Both the position numbers and the translations under genes were made by a program. Under the pieces are notes generated by a model, which saw only the letters and a program-made list of their open reading frames with translations, did no database searches and was not told the origin of the DNA. Shown piece after piece: positions 1-8,329 of a stretch of DNA of 64,000 bases. The stretch is taken from contig NZ_JMKU01000020.1 in NCBI RefSeq assembly GCF_000687165.1, forward strand, positions 59,833 to 123,832, in the 5' to 3' direction. Positions within the stretch are counted from its first letter, which is position 1. Every line of letters begins with the position of its first letter. The stretch comes from Paracidovorax oryzae ATCC 19882 (GTDB taxonomy: Bacteria; Pseudomonadota; Gammaproteobacteria; Burkholderiales; Burkholderiaceae_C).

Positions 1-498
1 GCCGTGCTGCGACTGGTAGAGCGATGCGGCCAGCGTGGTGCGGGCCGTGAGGTCGCGCAGCAGGTCGCTGAGCGTGCGGTGGCCCAGCGCCTCGGCCAGG
101 CAGACGTGGAAGTCCGCCAGCAGGAAGGCGCGCGTCGCGGCATCCGCGCCTTCGATCGCGCGCCGCTCCTCGTCGATGTGCGCGCGCAGGCGCGGCACCA
201 CCGTCTGCTGCAGCGGGCGGCCCGCGTCGGCCAGGATGCCGGATTCGATGATGCGGCGCGCGGAGAAGGCGTCGCGCGCATCCTCCACCGACGGCTCCAC
301 CACGTACCAGCCGCGCCGTGCCTGCACCTCGACGAAACCCCGCGCCTGCAGCTGCATCAGCGCTTCCCGCACCATGGTGCGGCTCACGCCGAACAGGTCG
401 GCCAGGTCCTGCTCGCCGAGTCGCTCGCCGGGCGCGAGCTTCTGTGCCAGGATGGACTCGACGACCTGCTGTGCGATCTGGCTCTGGCTGATGCCCAT
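1..498 (-). CDS. GntR-family regulator, FCD subfamily (3' end outside window)
   Basis: This is the N-terminal 166 residues of a DNA-binding regulator; the gene runs off the left edge. Residues about 10-70 form the winged helix-turn-helix (PGERLGEQDLADLFGVSRTM followed by VREALMQLQARGFV). The rest is the all-helical FCD ligand domain, beginning EDARDAFSARRIIESG. FCD regulators usually bind small organic acids and repress adjacent catabolic or transport genes. The ATG at 498 lies 28 nt after the chemoreceptor stop on the same strand, so the two may be co-transcribed. It is a paralogue of the FCD regulator at 33851-34525, with similar motifs but clearly different sequence. The ligand cannot be read from the sequence; a neighbouring dicarboxylate carrier hints at an organic acid. 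No good Shine-Dalgarno precedes the ATG, so the start is moderately certain. Confidence 0.88.
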   Translation of the reverse strand, partial: MGISQSQIAQQVVESILAQKLAPGERLGEQDLADLFGVSRTMVREALMQLQARGFVEVQARRGWYVVEPSVEDARDAFSARRIIESGILADAGRPLQQTVVPRLRAHIDEERRAIEGADAATRAFLLADFHVCLAEALGHRTLSDLLRDLTARTTLAASLYQSQHG

Positions 499-526
499 CG
501 GTGCCGTCGGGGGAGGCCGGCCGCGC

Positions 527-2362
527 TCAGCGCGGCAGGGCCAGTGCGTGGGAGCCCGGCGCGGAGTGCTCGTCGAGCGTGAAGCCCGCCACGGTGCGCG
601 ACAGGTGGTGCGCCTGGTCGTTGAGCACGCCGGAGGCGGCGGTGGATTCCTCCACCAGTGCCGCGTTCTGCTGCGTGGCGCGGTCCATCTCGGCGACAGC
701 CTGGTTGATCTGCGCGATGCCCGAGCTCTGCTCGGCCATGGAGCCGTTGATCTCGCCGATGATCTGGGTGACGCGCTGGATGCCGTCCACGATCTCGCCC
801 ATGGTCTCGCCGGCCGCGCGCACGCGCTCGGTGCCGGTGAGCACGCTGGCGCCCGAGGCGTCGATCAGCGACTTGATTTCCTTGGCGGCCTCCGCGCTGC
901 GCTGTGCCAGGCTGCGCACCTCGCCGGCCACGACGGCGAAGCCGCGGCCCTGCTCGCCGGCCCGCGCGGCCTCCACCGCCGCGTTCAGTGCCAGGATGTT
1001 GGTCTGGAAGGCGATGGAGTCGATCACGCCGATGATCTCGCCGATCTTGGACGAGGCCCTGGAGATGTCGTCCATGGTGTGGACGGCGCTGGCCACCACC
1101 TCGCCGCCCTTCAGGGCGGAGGCGCTCGCGGCGTTCGCCAGGCGCGTGGCCTGCGCGGCGGATTCGGCCGACTGCTGCAGGGTGCCGGTGAGCTGCGACA
1201 GCGACGCGGAGGTTTCCTGCAGCGCGCTCGCCGAGCCCTCGGTGCGGTTGGAGAGGTCCTGGTTGCCGGCGCGAATCTCGTCCGTGGCCGTCTTCATCGA
1301 TTCCACGCCGTGGCGCACGTCCTTGAGCACCGTGCCGATCTGTTCGACGAAGGCATTGAACGAGGAGGCGATCTGGGCCACCTCGTCGCGGCCGGACACG
1401 GGCAGGCGCTGGGTCAGGTCGCCGCCGCCGGAGCCGATGCGGTCCATGGCGTCGCGCACCTGCGAGAGCCGGCGGAAGGAGGTGGCGGTGAGCAGGGCGG
1501 CGACGCCGGCCGCGGCCAGGGCCAGCAGCACGATCGCGATGGCCAGGGTGTGCAGCACGCTGCGCAGGCCGGCCGTGGCCTCGGCCTTGTCCAGCGCCAC
1601 GATCAGCGTCCAGTCCGTGCCGTGCACGGCACGGCCCTTGAGCAGCTTGGCGGCGCCGCCCATCTCGACCTCGAGCGGCTTGTCCGACGTGGCCAGGGAC
1701 GCCATGGTGGCCGGCGTCAGCACGGAAGAAATCTCGGTGACCGGCTTGAGCGCCAGCTTGGCGTCGGCATGCGCGATGACCTGCCCGTCGCTGTTGACCA
1801 CGAAACCGAAGCTGCCGGGCGTGGGGCGGATGGCCGAGACCACCTCGCGCACCCCGTCGAGCGGCACCGCGCCGCTCAGCACGCCCTCGAGCTTGCCGCC
1901 GCGCAGCATGGGCGCCACGAAGGCCACGTAGGGCACGCCGGTGGTCGAGTCGCCGTAGGGCTTGGTGACGGCCAGCTTGCCGGCCTGCACGGCGCTCTTG
2001 TACCAGGGGCGGGCCGTGGGGTCGTATCCCGGGGCCGTCTTGGTGGTGGAGAAGAAGGTCTTGTCCTCCCACCCGACGGTGGTGATGGGGAAGCCGTTGG
2101 CCTTGCCCATCAGCGGCACGTAGCCTTGCGGGTCGCCGTGCTCGATGGCCGCCGCCGTCGCCTGCACGGCCGTTCCCTTGGCGGCCACCCACTGGTCCAC
2201 CGCCATGGCGTTGCCGGCGGCGATCGCGTTCAGGTCCTGCTCGATGGTCTCGAACGTGCTCGCGCGGGTGATGGTGTAGGTGGCAGCCCCGGTGACCGCC
2301 AGCGCGCACACGACCGTGGCGGTACTGATGAACAGGATCTTGGAGCGCAGTGTCTGGAGCAT
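527..2362 (-). CDS. Methyl-accepting chemotaxis protein (Cache-HAMP-MA)
   Basis: This 611-residue inner-membrane chemoreceptor has an N-terminal membrane helix (about residues 8-32), a periplasmic double-Cache-like sensor domain (about 35-270), a second helix (about 272-300), a HAMP segment and a long cytoplasmic coiled-coil signalling domain. The hairpin tip is recognisable ([20 protein letters not shown], followed by [17 protein letters not shown]), which is the CheA/CheW contact site. The C terminus (HALALPR) lacks the NWETF-type pentapeptide that tethers CheR/CheB. The Cache ligand is unknown. Because dctA lies immediately upstream on the same strand, dicarboxylates or amino acids are plausible ligands, but that is inference. 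Length and domain order are normal for the family. Confidence 0.95.
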   Translation of the reverse strand: MLQTLRSKILFISTATVVCALAVTGAATYTITRASTFETIEQDLNAIAAGNAMAVDQWVAAKGTAVQATAAAIEHGDPQGYVPLMGKANGFPITTVGWEDKTFFSTTKTAPGYDPTARPWYKSAVQAGKLAVTKPYGDSTTGVPYVAFVAPMLRGGKLEGVLSGAVPLDGVREVVSAIRPTPGSFGFVVNSDGQVIAHADAKLALKPVTEISSVLTPATMASLATSDKPLEVEMGGAAKLLKGRAVHGTDWTLIVALDKAEATAGLRSVLHTLAIAIVLLALAAAGVAALLTATSFRRLSQVRDAMDRIGSGGGDLTQRLPVSGRDEVAQIASSFNAFVEQIGTVLKDVRHGVESMKTATDEIRAGNQDLSNRTEGSASALQETSASLSQLTGTLQQSAESAAQATRLANAASASALKGGEVVASAVHTMDDISRASSKIGEIIGVIDSIAFQTNILALNAAVEAARAGEQGRGFAVVAGEVRSLAQRSAEAAKEIKSLIDASGASVLTGTERVRAAGETMGEIVDGIQRVTQIIGEINGSMAEQSSGIAQINQAVAEMDRATQQNAALVEESTAASGVLNDQAHHLSRTVAGFTLDEHSAPGSHALALPR

Positions 2363-2460
2363 GGGAAACCTTCGGGCAGAAAAGCGCTTCGATTACACCG
2401 CAGAAGGTTTCTTTTGTTTACGGAATGCGCCGGACTGTTGCAAAAATGCGGCCCGGCCGT

Positions 2461-3738
2461 TCAAGCCACCGGGGGCACGTCCTCGCCGTCCAGCACGGCC
2501 CGGGCGCGCTCCCGGTCGATGTCGCCTTCCCAGGCAGCGATGGCGACCGTCGCCACGCAGTTGCCCACCAGGTTGCCCAGCGCCCGGGCGATGCCCATGA
2601 ACCAGTCCACCGAGAGCACCAGCACCAGGCCGATGGCGGGAATGGCCGGGATCGCGTGCAGCGTGGCCGCCAGCACCACGATGGCCGAGCCCGGCACGCC
2701 GTGCGCGCCCTTGGAGGTGACGAGCGAGATCGCGAGGATGGTCAGCAGGTCGGTCATGCTGATGGGCGTGTTGGTGGCCTGGGCGATGAACACGGCCGCG
2801 AGCGTGATGTAGATGGAGAACGCGTCCAGGTTGAACGAGTAGCCGGTGGGAATGACCAGCCCCACGGTCGAGTCGCGCACGCCCATGTGCTTGAGCTTGG
2901 CCATGATCTGCGGCAGCACGCTGTCCGACGAGGTGGTGGCGAACACAACGGCCAGTTCCTCGCGCAGGTAGCGCAGCAGCTTGAACAGGCTGAAACCCGA
3001 GAAGCGCATGATGAGCCCGAGCACGACCACCACGAACAGCGCGACGGCCAGGTAGAACAGCCCCACCAGCATGCCGAGCTGCTTGAGCGAGCCGACACCG
3101 TACTTGCCCACGGTGAAGGCGATGGCGCCCAGCACGCCCAGGGGCGCGAGCTGGATGATGAGGCCCATGGCGCGGAACAGCACCACCGAGAAATCCTCGA
3201 TGAGCCCGGCCACGCGGGCGCCGCGCTCGCCGACCAGCGCCAGGGCGCAGCCGAAGACGATCGAGAACAGCAGCACCTGCAGCACGTCGCCGGTGGAGAA
3301 GGCGCTCACCGCGGTGGTGGGGATGAGCTTGAGCAGGAAGTCGCTGAAGCCGCCGCCCGAGAGCTTGTTCGCCGTGTCCGTATAGGCACTGAGCGCCGAG
3401 GCGTCCAGCGCGCGCGGGTCCACGTTCATGCCCACGCCGGGCTCGAACACGAAGGCCAGCACCAGGCCCAGGGCCAGCGCGACGGTGGTGACCACCTCGA
3501 AGTAGATCAGCGACTTGATGCCCACCCGGCCCACGCGCTTGAGGTCCCCCGTGCCGGCGATGCCGTGCACCACCACGCAGAACACCACCAGCGGGATCAG
3601 CATCTTGATGAGCTTGATGAACCCGTCGCCCAGGGGCTTGAGCTGCACGGCCCAATGTGGCCACAGGAGGCCCGCGGCGATGCCGGCCACGAGGGCCAGC
3701 ACGACGCGGCCGAACAGGGTGCGGAAGAGAAAGTGCAT
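2461..3738 (-). CDS. dctA: C4-dicarboxylate:cation symporter DctA
   Basis: This 425-residue inner-membrane carrier of the DAACS family takes up succinate, fumarate and malate with protons or Na+. Family marks are visible: the N-terminal helices (LFGRVVLALVAGIAAGLLWP), GDGFIKLIKMLIPLVVF, the serine-rich hairpin region FATTSSDSVLPQIM, the NLDAFSIYITLAAVFIAQ helix and GVPGSAIVVLAATL. The start chosen is MHFLF at 3738, preceded by AGGA about 10 nt upstream; an in-frame ATG at 3762 would add eight residues without a better ribosome site. The upstream region carries a TGCATACAAAAA motif shared with the FCD regulator promoter at 34.5 kb (see regulatory entries), which suggests it may belong to that regulon. 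Length matches DctA proteins (about 420-440 residues). Confidence 0.95.
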   Translation of the reverse strand: MHFLFRTLFGRVVLALVAGIAAGLLWPHWAVQLKPLGDGFIKLIKMLIPLVVFCVVVHGIAGTGDLKRVGRVGIKSLIYFEVVTTVALALGLVLAFVFEPGVGMNVDPRALDASALSAYTDTANKLSGGGFSDFLLKLIPTTAVSAFSTGDVLQVLLFSIVFGCALALVGERGARVAGLIEDFSVVLFRAMGLIIQLAPLGVLGAIAFTVGKYGVGSLKQLGMLVGLFYLAVALFVVVVLGLIMRFSGFSLFKLLRYLREELAVVFATTSSDSVLPQIMAKLKHMGVRDSTVGLVIPTGYSFNLDAFSIYITLAAVFIAQATNTPISMTDLLTILAISLVTSKGAHGVPGSAIVVLAATLHAIPAIPAIGLVLVLSVDWFMGIARALGNLVGNCVATVAIAAWEGDIDRERARAVLDGEDVPPVA

Positions 3739-3784
3739 CGAGGATTTCCTGGAGAGGCGCACGCGTCAACTTGTGCGCTGAACT

Positions 3785-3801
3785 TGCATACAAAAAATGT
3801 A
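3785..3801. promoter_or_regulatory. Candidate FCD-regulator operator upstream of dctA
   Basis: The sequence TGCATACAAAAAATGTA lies 47 nt upstream of the dctA start. It contains the dyad TACA-N5-TGTA with an all-A spacer. The first 12 bases are identical, in reverse orientation, to a stretch in the intergenic region between the FCD regulator and the glycerate kinase gene (34543-34554). The shared 8-mer also occurs before uraH and puuD. Binding by either FCD regulator in the window is inference. Confidence 0.4.
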
Positions 3802-3860
3802 GACAGGAAATGGCTGGGCACGCTGGGGGTAATCCCTCGGGTGTGGCCTGAGAGCACCAT

Positions 3861-3888
3861 AAAAAGGGGTGCCGCTCCATGCAGCGGC
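3861..3888 (-). terminator. Probable Rho-independent terminator of the lasso cyclase transcript
   Basis: Read on the minus strand, a six-base-pair stem GCCGCT/AGCGGC with a six-base loop is followed by ACCCC and five T. It sits about 60 nt downstream of the cyclase stop codon and before the dctA promoter region, the expected place to end the precursor-cyclase transcript. The short stem and the gap before the T tract make it a moderate-strength candidate. Confidence 0.5.
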
Positions 3889-3948
3889 CGCGGAGGGCTT
3901 CAGGGGCGTCCGCCCTGGTTCCTGACTGAAGTCGCGGCCTGGCTGCGG

Positions 3949-5871
3949 TCACCCACAGCGTTCACGCCATGCCAGAAAGCTGCCTGTCTGCAAGCCGTAC
4001 ACCAGCATCTGCAGATACGCTTCGCGTCTCGGCTCGGCGGCCTGCGCATCGCGTGGCCAACTGTCCATCAGTGCCTGCAGCCGGGGCAGGTCGAGCACGC
4101 GGCGGGCCAACCCGGAGTCGTGCAGCGCGTCCAGCTGCCGCTGCAGGGCGTCGCGCTGTGAGTTCAGGTGCGCGAACCAGTCGCCGTGCTGCACTCCCAT
4201 CTGCCGGTTGGCGTGGATTTCCGGTGGCGCGCCGCGAGCTGCCAGCAGGCGTCGCGGAAGAGAGCGGCTGACACCGTCGCGCAGGAACTGGTCGAGCGGC
4301 AGGCTGCCGAAGAATTCGATGACCCGCCGATCGGCGAGCGGCATGCGGAAATCCACACCCGAGATGGCCCGCAGCGTCCCCCATCCATCCATCGCGGCGG
4401 CATCACCCATCAACCATTCGCGCAGCGTGCGTATCGAATGCTGACCCCCGCCCAGGCGGAGTCGGTAGCGGCTCTGGTTCGGGTTCCGGTGCATGCCGAG
4501 TTCGCGCGCCAATTGCGGATGCAGCGCCGCATACTGCGTCCAGAACGCGGTCGGCAGGCGGTGCCAGTAACGCAGCATCGCCACTGGCGCGAACGGGCGC
4601 AGCACGTAGCGCTGAGCGGCTTTGCGCACGGTCAGCCCCTCAGCACGGGCCAGCGCGCGCGTCTGTTTCGCCAGCGTGCGCCACTGGCGATCGCGCAGCA
4701 ACTGCGGAAGCCGGGCCAGGCCGCTGAAACTGTAGAAGGAGTTGCCCATCTCCCCCCCAAGCAGAACCTTTCCACCGCGCGCGTGCAGGAACCTGTCGAG
4801 GGGGAAGAACCAGGCGATGTTCAAGGGCGCGCGGATCGGCTGGCCGTGTGCCTGCCACCAGCGCTCGATGTCGTATTCACCCCAGTCCCCGGCATCGTCT
4901 CCGACCATATGCCAGTCGATCCCGGGATGGCTGGCAGCCAGCAGGCGGGCACGCGGCGATTCGTCGTAATAATGGGTACTGTTCGTGACGGCGGTCGCTC
5001 CCTGCGGAACCCGGGTGAGCGCGAGCAGCCGCGCAGGCGCCAGGTGCCGTGCCGCCGACAGCGCCACCGAGCCGCTGTCGAGTCCGCCGGTAAGACAGGC
5101 CGCCACCGGCCCCTGTGCGCGCAATGCATCGGCCACGGCGCGGTCCAGCACCTCGGCCGCCGCAGCCTCGACCTCGGCATCGCTACCCAACTGCAGCGAG
5201 CCTGCCTCGGGCAAGGACCACCAGCGTTCGCCATGGGTTGCTTCCGGGGTCATTTCCACGAAGTGTCCCGGAAGTACCCGATCGATGGCGCGGTAGATGG
5301 TACGCCGCGGCCGGCAGCGGTCCATCACCAGCTGATCTGCCAGCGCCTGCTCGTCCAGTTCCGTGGGAATCCCGGGCAGTTCCAGCAAGGCCCGCAAACG
5401 GGTGGAAAACGCGATCAGCCGGGGGCCGCGATGGACGAACAACGCACGCTGTCCCACCGGGTCGCGGGCCAACAGCAGGCGCCGTTGCTGTGGGCGGTAC
5501 AGTGCCAGGGCAAAGGAGCCATGGCAGCGCGGCAGCGCAGCAGCTCCCCAGCGCTCCAGTGCCGCGAGCAACAGGTGACCGTCCGGCAAGGAGGGCGCGG
5601 CCGGCAGGCCCACCGCGCGCACGAGATCGCCGCGCGCCGCCAGCAATACGTCTGCGGCCAAGACCGCCCCGGAAGAACCGACGCATGGCATCGCTTCGAC
5701 CGCATCCTCGGCGGTGAAGCAATGCTGTCGATGCACGACAGCAATGTCCCCGCCGTGCCAGATGTGCGGGGAGCCTATATCGCGAGCATCCAGCGCCCTT
5801 CCCAGCCGCTCGACCAGGTCCGGGCCCACGGGGCGGCCATCCAGGTGCCAGATGCCGGCGAAATCGCTCAC
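3949..5871 (-). CDS. Lasso peptide macrolactam synthetase (asparagine-synthetase-like, McjC type)
   Basis: This 640-residue cytoplasmic enzyme is predicted to adenylate the side-chain carboxylate of an Asp/Glu in the core peptide and close the macrolactam ring. Residues about 1-210 resemble the glutaminase half of asparagine synthetase B but lack the catalytic Cys2 (the protein starts MSDFAG), as in lasso cyclases that do not use glutamine. The ATP-pyrophosphatase loop is TGGLDSGS at about 261-268, followed by a full synthetase domain. The start is a GTG at 5871 with only a weak ribosome site. The gene lies 41 nt downstream of the precursor gene on the same strand, and a likely terminator follows it. 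The alternative reading is an AsnB-like amidotransferase of the polysaccharide locus. The missing Cys2 and the linked B1, B2 and precursor genes favour the lasso role. Confidence 0.86.
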   Translation of the reverse strand: MSDFAGIWHLDGRPVGPDLVERLGRALDARDIGSPHIWHGGDIAVVHRQHCFTAEDAVEAMPCVGSSGAVLAADVLLAARGDLVRAVGLPAAPSLPDGHLLLAALERWGAAALPRCHGSFALALYRPQQRRLLLARDPVGQRALFVHRGPRLIAFSTRLRALLELPGIPTELDEQALADQLVMDRCRPRRTIYRAIDRVLPGHFVEMTPEATHGERWWSLPEAGSLQLGSDAEVEAAAAEVLDRAVADALRAQGPVAACLTGGLDSGSVALSAARHLAPARLLALTRVPQGATAVTNSTHYYDESPRARLLAASHPGIDWHMVGDDAGDWGEYDIERWWQAHGQPIRAPLNIAWFFPLDRFLHARGGKVLLGGEMGNSFYSFSGLARLPQLLRDRQWRTLAKQTRALARAEGLTVRKAAQRYVLRPFAPVAMLRYWHRLPTAFWTQYAALHPQLARELGMHRNPNQSRYRLRLGGGQHSIRTLREWLMGDAAAMDGWGTLRAISGVDFRMPLADRRVIEFFGSLPLDQFLRDGVSRSLPRRLLAARGAPPEIHANRQMGVQHGDWFAHLNSQRDALQRQLDALHDSGLARRVLDLPRLQALMDSWPRDAQAAEPRREAYLQMLVYGLQTGSFLAWRERCG

Positions 5872-5912
5872 TGGATGTTTCGATCAGCGCAGCCTGCGCA
5901 GGGGCAAGCCGC

Positions 5913-6068
5913 TCAGGATCCGGTTCCCGTACCCGTTCCGTCGTTGCCGGAGAAGGTCTGGTTTGCGGTGTCATCGATCGAGAGAAAGGAAACCACCGGG
6001 GCAGTCCAGGCCTTGCGGCCCGTCTGCACGGGCAATTCGCCGGAATCGGAGGATGTCTCGTTGTCCAT
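5913..6068 (-). CDS. Lasso peptide precursor (51 residues)
   Basis: This is a small RiPP precursor. The leader (about residues 1-35) contains the recognition element WTAPVV near residues 21-26, like the aromatic-x-x-P-x-(V/L) motif bound by PqqD-like B1 proteins, and ends DDTA with Thr at the penultimate position, the hallmark of lasso leader cleavage. The predicted 16-residue core is NQTFSGNDGTGTGTGS. Asp8 would be the ring-closing residue of an eight-membered ring with Asn1, followed by a GT-repeat tail ending in Ser. A C-terminal Ser is the residue phosphorylated in paeninodin-type lasso peptides, and an HPr-kinase-like gene is present in the cluster. The ATG at 6068 follows AAAGGA with seven-base spacing; the in-frame ATG at 6095 lacks a ribosome site. 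The core boundary is inference. The tail lacks bulky plug residues, which is unusual. Confidence 0.78.
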   Translation of the reverse strand: MDNETSSDSGELPVQTGRKAWTAPVVSFLSIDDTANQTFSGNDGTGTGTGS

Positions 6069-6124
6069 TACGGTGTCCTTTGCTCGGAGAGTCATTGCTG
6101 CGCCAACTGCGACGCACCTCTCGT

Positions 6125-6153
6125 ATCATAGACTGCATCCCCCCGCGTCACGA
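6125..6153 (-). promoter_or_regulatory. Candidate sigma-70 promoter for the lasso precursor-cyclase operon
   Basis: On the minus strand a near-consensus -10 box TATGAT (6130-6125) is preceded, after 17 nt, by TCGTGA (6153-6148). Initiation would fall near 6118 and leave a leader of about 50 nt before the precursor ATG. The -10 core is palindromic (TATCATA on the plus strand), so the same segment could also serve the divergent methyltransferase operon. Confidence 0.45.
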
Positions 6154-6251
6154 TGGCTCCCTGCTGCTGCCGACCCGATGCCGAACCCATCGCCCCGCTC
6201 TCTTGCTGCCCGGCTTTGCACACGCGCCGGCGAGCGCGTAAGCGCGCGGGC

Positions 6252-7004
6252 ATGGCGGGCATGAGTCGGCCGCGCTTGCGCTGGCGCCGATTGCTGGACA
6301 GTATCGGCCTGCGCCTGTTGTACCGGGCCATGCGTGATCGCGAGGGTCGCCGCTACGCCTGGCTTCGGCTCACCTCGCCGACTCCTTTGTTCCAGGACTA
6401 CGGCACCACTTCGTCCGACCGTTACCCGCACTTGTTCGCATTCGTCCAACAGGCAATGGCCGGAACCGCGGCGCCGCGGCTGTTGTCGTTCGGTTGCTCG
6501 ACCGGAGAGGAAGTGGCGAGCCTGCGCGATTACTTTCCGGATGCCACGATCACCGGGCTGGATATCCATTCCGGGCATATCGCGGTATGCCGCCAGCGTC
6601 TTCAGCAGCGGCCGGATCCCGGCATGCGGTTCCTCGTGGCCGGCAGCACGGCGGGGGAAGCCGAGGCTGCCTACGACGCGATCTTCTGTCTGGCCGTGCT
6701 GCGCCGCGGCGACCTCGCCATGCACCGCGGCACGCGCTGCGATCACCTGATCCGATTCGAGGATTTCGACGCGCAACTGCAGGATTTCGCCCGTTGTCTG
6801 CGTCCCGGCGGCCTGCTGGTGCTGCGCCACGCCAACTTCCGCATGCGCGATGCAACGGCTGCCCGCTGGTTTGACCTGGCATTGCGGGTGCCGACAGCGG
6901 CACGTGCGGACACGCCGCTGTTCGGCCGGGACAACCGCCGGCTGCCCGACCAGGCCGACGACGAGGCCGTGTTCCGGCGCCGCGCGGACCCGCGGGACAC
7001 TTGA
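6252..7004 (+). CDS. Class I SAM-dependent methyltransferase of the lasso cluster
   Basis: This protein of about 250 residues has a Rossmann-type SAM-binding motif (LLSFGCSTGEEVASL, about residues 75-89), an acidic ribose-binding position in ITGLDIHSGHI, and the post-motif LRPGGLLVLRHANF. The GCSTGEE form resembles CheR-like and peptide-modifying methyltransferases. It is the first gene of the rightward lasso operon, divergent from the precursor. A role in methylating the lasso peptide, for example its carboxylate, is inference from context; a sugar methyltransferase of the adjacent locus is the alternative. The start is uncertain: ATG at 6252 or 6261, or an upstream ATG at 6153 giving an Arg/Cys-rich N terminus that looks non-coding. 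The C-terminal part (about residues 200-250) has no recognised motif. Confidence 0.72.
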   Translation: MAGMSRPRLRWRRLLDSIGLRLLYRAMRDREGRRYAWLRLTSPTPLFQDYGTTSSDRYPHLFAFVQQAMAGTAAPRLLSFGCSTGEEVASLRDYFPDATITGLDIHSGHIAVCRQRLQQRPDPGMRFLVAGSTAGEAEAAYDAIFCLAVLRRGDLAMHRGTRCDHLIRFEDFDAQLQDFARCLRPGGLLVLRHANFRMRDATAARWFDLALRVPTAARADTPLFGRDNRRLPDQADDEAVFRRRADPRDT

Positions 7005-7098
7005 CGTCTCGACGTGCCGCCACTACGGCCTCGCCGATAGAATTCCCGGTCCAACGCTCCCTGGACGATGTCCGCCTTCCCAACGAAAGATGCCGTGC

Positions 7099-7380
7099 AT
7101 GAACGTCGAACCGGATGCCCTGATCGCCCATGTGCCCGATTGCCTTGCCGCCGAGATGGGGGAAGAACTGGTCCTCATGATCGCTGGAAGCGGGTCGTAC
7201 GTTGTGCTGGACCCGGTCGGTCGCGACGTCTGGTCGCGTATTGCGCCGCCGTGCCTATTCTCGGTGCTGTGCGATGGATTGGTCGAAGCCTATGCGGGTG
7301 ACAGGGCGGTGATCGAGGCCGACGTGGCCGGCCTGCTCGGCAAGCTGCAGGAGGCTGGTGCGGTGGAGATCCGCCGATGA
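7099..7380 (+). CDS. PqqD-family RiPP recognition element (lasso B1-like)
   Basis: This 93-residue cytoplasmic protein of the PqqD fold binds leader peptides and hands them to the modifying enzymes. Family features are the strand-rich N terminus ending in SYVVLDPVGRDVWSRI and the C-terminal helical part VIEADVAGLLGKLQEAGAVEI. The length is typical of stand-alone recognition elements. It would bind the WTAPVV segment of the precursor and serve the B2 peptidase. The ATG at 7099 is preferred because homologues begin close to this point; an ATG at 7090 in the same frame is possible. It precedes the kinase gene by 43 nt if that gene starts at the GTG at 7424. Confidence 0.85.
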   Translation: MNVEPDALIAHVPDCLAAEMGEELVLMIAGSGSYVVLDPVGRDVWSRIAPPCLFSVLCDGLVEAYAGDRAVIEADVAGLLGKLQEAGAVEIRR

Positions 7381-7423
7381 CGGGCGCCCATGCGACGGCC
7401 TGGCCGCAGGCGGGGCGCCGCGC

Positions 7424-8329
7424 GTGAGCCGCTACCACTACCGGTTGTGCGGATGGCACGTGGGCAGCGCCATCGCGTTGCCGGAGCTTCCCGCATGGCC
7501 GGATGCGGATGCGCCGGAGGACGTGGCCATCGAGGAGGGCGAGGTTCCCGGCCGGCTCGATGCCGGCGCACCGGGAACGCCCTGGCTGGAGGTGGCCGGG
7601 AGCGGCGCGGTCCTCATGCAGATTCCTGACCTGGTTCGGATTCTCGTCCAGGACGGCCGAACCATCCGCGTGCAGCGGCTGCGTCCCGAGGACGCCGGCT
7701 GGCGCTTGTTCCTCCTCGGTTCGGCGCTGACCTACCTGTGTCTGCAGCGCGGCCTGTTCCCGCTGCATGCAGCGTGCCTGCGCGTCGGCGCACGCACGCT
7801 GGCCATTGCCGGCCACAGCGGTGCCGGCAAATCCACGCTGGCGGCCACGCTGTCGCGGCGCGGGCACGGTCTGCTCGGTGACGACCTCACTGTGCTGAAT
7901 GTTTCTGGCGCCGGGGACCGCATCGAGGTGCTGCCGGCATTTCCCCGTCTCAAGCTTTGGCGCGAAGCCATGGACGCGCTGCGGATTCCCGGTGAGGGAG
8001 TGCCGCAGGTGCGCGACGGGATGGACAAGTACGACCTGCGCCCGCAGTCGGGTTTCGACCCCCTGGCAGCGCCCCTGGATGCCGTGCTGATGCTGCGCGA
8101 AGGGCCCGGCCCGCAATTGCAGCGGCTTTCGCCCGCTGCCGCGGTGCCGTCCCTGCACGGCCATCTGTCGAGACCACGGGTGGCGGCGCGCATGGGCCTG
8201 CGCGCCCCTCTGTTCGCCCAGGCCGCCTCGATCGGCCGCGTGGTACCCGTCTGGACGCTGTGGCGCCCGCGCTCTTTCGATGCGCTGGATGCCACGGCCG
8301 ACCTGATCGAAGCGCACTTCGGGACATGA
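7424..8329 (+). CDS. HPr-kinase-like lasso peptide kinase
   Basis: This 301-residue protein is related to the catalytic half of HPr kinase/phosphorylase. The P-loop GHSGAGKST is at about 130-138 and the following GLLGDDLTVL segment (about 149-158) gives the Mg-binding and base residues. An N-terminal beta-rich region (YHYRLCGWHVGSAIALPELP) is typical of the RiPP-associated branch. Characterised relatives in paeninodin-type clusters phosphorylate the C-terminal Ser of the lasso precursor, and the precursor here ends in Ser. The start is taken as GTG at 7424, because domain similarity begins at YHYRL. The ATG at 7358 would overlap the recognition-element gene and add an unconvincing N terminus. 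The stop overlaps the sulfotransferase ATG (ATGA), implying translational coupling. Confidence 0.84.
   Translation: MSRYHYRLCGWHVGSAIALPELPAWPDADAPEDVAIEEGEVPGRLDAGAPGTPWLEVAGSGAVLMQIPDLVRILVQDGRTIRVQRLRPEDAGWRLFLLGSALTYLCLQRGLFPLHAACLRVGARTLAIAGHSGAGKSTLAATLSRRGHGLLGDDLTVLNVSGAGDRIEVLPAFPRLKLWREAMDALRIPGEGVPQVRDGMDKYDLRPQSGFDPLAAPLDAVLMLREGPGPQLQRLSPAAAVPSLHGHLSRPRVAARMGLRAPLFAQAASIGRVVPVWTLWRPRSFDALDATADLIEAHFGT

Noticed and set aside
35..2812. 925-codon plus-strand ORF across the regulator, chemoreceptor and dctA
   Set aside because: It is antisense to three clear genes and consists of Gly/His/Arg-rich repeats typical of high-GC shadows.
5913..5948. Alternative lasso core starting at the Ser after QTF
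   Set aside because: Cleavage there would also leave a Thr at -2, but the core would have Asp at position 4 and none at 7-9, so no normal ring can form.
6153..6251. N-terminal extension of the lasso methyltransferase
   Set aside because: It would encode an Arg/Cys-rich stretch overlapping the divergent promoter; the domain starts only after about 6252.
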